Assembly (NCBI GenBank): GCA_946615495.1
Contig: CAMOHY010000181.1
Span: forward strand, 1 to 5,358
Direction: 5' to 3'
Origin: an uncultured Clostridia bacterium
GTDB taxonomy: Bacteria; Bacillota; Clostridia; Christensenellales; Aristaeellaceae
Length of the DNA stretch: 5,358 nt
The position numbers were made by a program, and so were the translations under genes. The stretch's first letter is position 1. Every line of letters starts with the position of its first letter. The notes beneath the pieces are model-generated. The model was not told the origin of the DNA. It was given only the letters and a program-made list of their open reading frames with translations, and did no database searches. This document shows, one piece after another, positions 5,192 to 5,358 of the stretch.

Positions 5192-5220
5192 ATAATACAT
5201 GAAGAAAGCCCGCTTGTCAA
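5192..5220 (-). promoter_or_regulatory. Sigma-A promoter of the DUF1858 - ferritin-like - yhaM operon
   Basis: On the minus strand a perfect TTGACA (5220-5215), 17-base spacer and TATTAT (5197-5192, 5 of 6 matches) form a strong sigma-A promoter. The predicted start is near 5185, giving a leader of about 34 bases with AAAGGAG at 5169-5163. Confidence 0.85.
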
Positions 5221-5288
5221 TGAAAAGCGAAGGGGAAAAAACTGGGGTGCAATCTTTTGCTGCTTTCTGCCATTTGTTTATTCTGCTA

Positions 5289-5317
5289 TTGCAATTATAA
5301 GGGAAAGATGATATACT
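5289..5317 (+). promoter_or_regulatory. Candidate plus-strand promoter for a divergent gene beyond the window
   Basis: TTGCAA (5289-5294), 17 bases, TATACT (5312-5317) gives 4 of 6 and 5 of 6 matches to sigma-A elements with ideal spacing. The -35 lies inside a perfect 8-base palindrome, ATTGCAAT (5288-5295). No open reading frame starts before the window ends, so any gene begins after 5358. The stretch 5221-5288 shows no feature I can support. Confidence 0.45.
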
Positions 5318-5358
5318 TTATTTGATAAATTCAAAAGAAAACGTGTACGATACGCAGG

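Noticed and set aside
4514..5200. Minus-strand frame of about 228 codons overlapping the DUF1858 and ferritin-like genes
   Set aside because: It is a different frame across two genes whose motifs (CxxC, paired ExxH) are clear; its own sequence is Arg/Pro/Ser-rich with no recognisable domain.
5213..5222. SpoIIID-box-like sequence ATTGACAAGC in the redox operon promoter
   Set aside because: The similarity is explained by the TTGACA -35 itself and has a mismatch at a purine position.

Overview
The window looks like chromosome from an endospore-forming, GC-rich member of the Clostridia (Firmicutes), plausibly an anaerobic gut lineage. The evidence is a clear SpoIIID sporulation regulator, a ferredoxin-dependent 2-oxoacid oxidoreductase subunit (anaerobic metabolism), strong AGGAGG-type ribosome binding sites, sigma-A type promoters in AT-rich gaps, and a YhaM-family exonuclease typical of Firmicutes. 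No genus can be assigned from sequence alone. I see no mobile element, CRISPR array, tRNA or rRNA.

Left part, plus strand (1-680): the 3' end of a 2-oxoacid:ferredoxin oxidoreductase gamma subunit gene, followed 22 bases later by a 63-residue two-helix membrane protein and a terminator zone that also appears to serve the convergent gene on its right. Everything from 683 to 5151 is on the minus strand.

Middle (683-3353, minus strand): reading in the direction of transcription, a strong extended -10 sigma-A promoter (3325-3353) and a leader containing a perfect 11-bp inverted repeat precede a secreted protein of unknown function (2492-3250). A GC hairpin and a short T-run separate it from a secreted PdaC-like polysaccharide (peptidoglycan) deacetylase (1067-2398), which ends at a long hairpin terminator. 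Directly after that terminator, spoIIID (683-952) has its own candidate sigma-E-type promoter, as expected for a mother-cell sporulation gene.

Right part (3450-5358): a tight three-gene minus-strand operon behind a TTGACA/TATTAT promoter encodes a DUF1858 CxxC protein, a ferritin-like diiron (rubrerythrin-type) protein and a YhaM-type 3'-5' exoribonuclease, with gaps of only 1 and 3 bases. This joins a redox/iron pair to an RNA-processing nuclease. The last ~150 bases carry no gene but hold a candidate plus-strand promoter for a divergent gene beyond the window.

Most of the window is recognisable housekeeping or sporulation content. I do not see an obviously new defence or mobile system. The most interesting points are the redox-plus-exonuclease operon, the uncharacterised secreted protein with its palindromic leader, and the regulatory layout in front of spoIIID.
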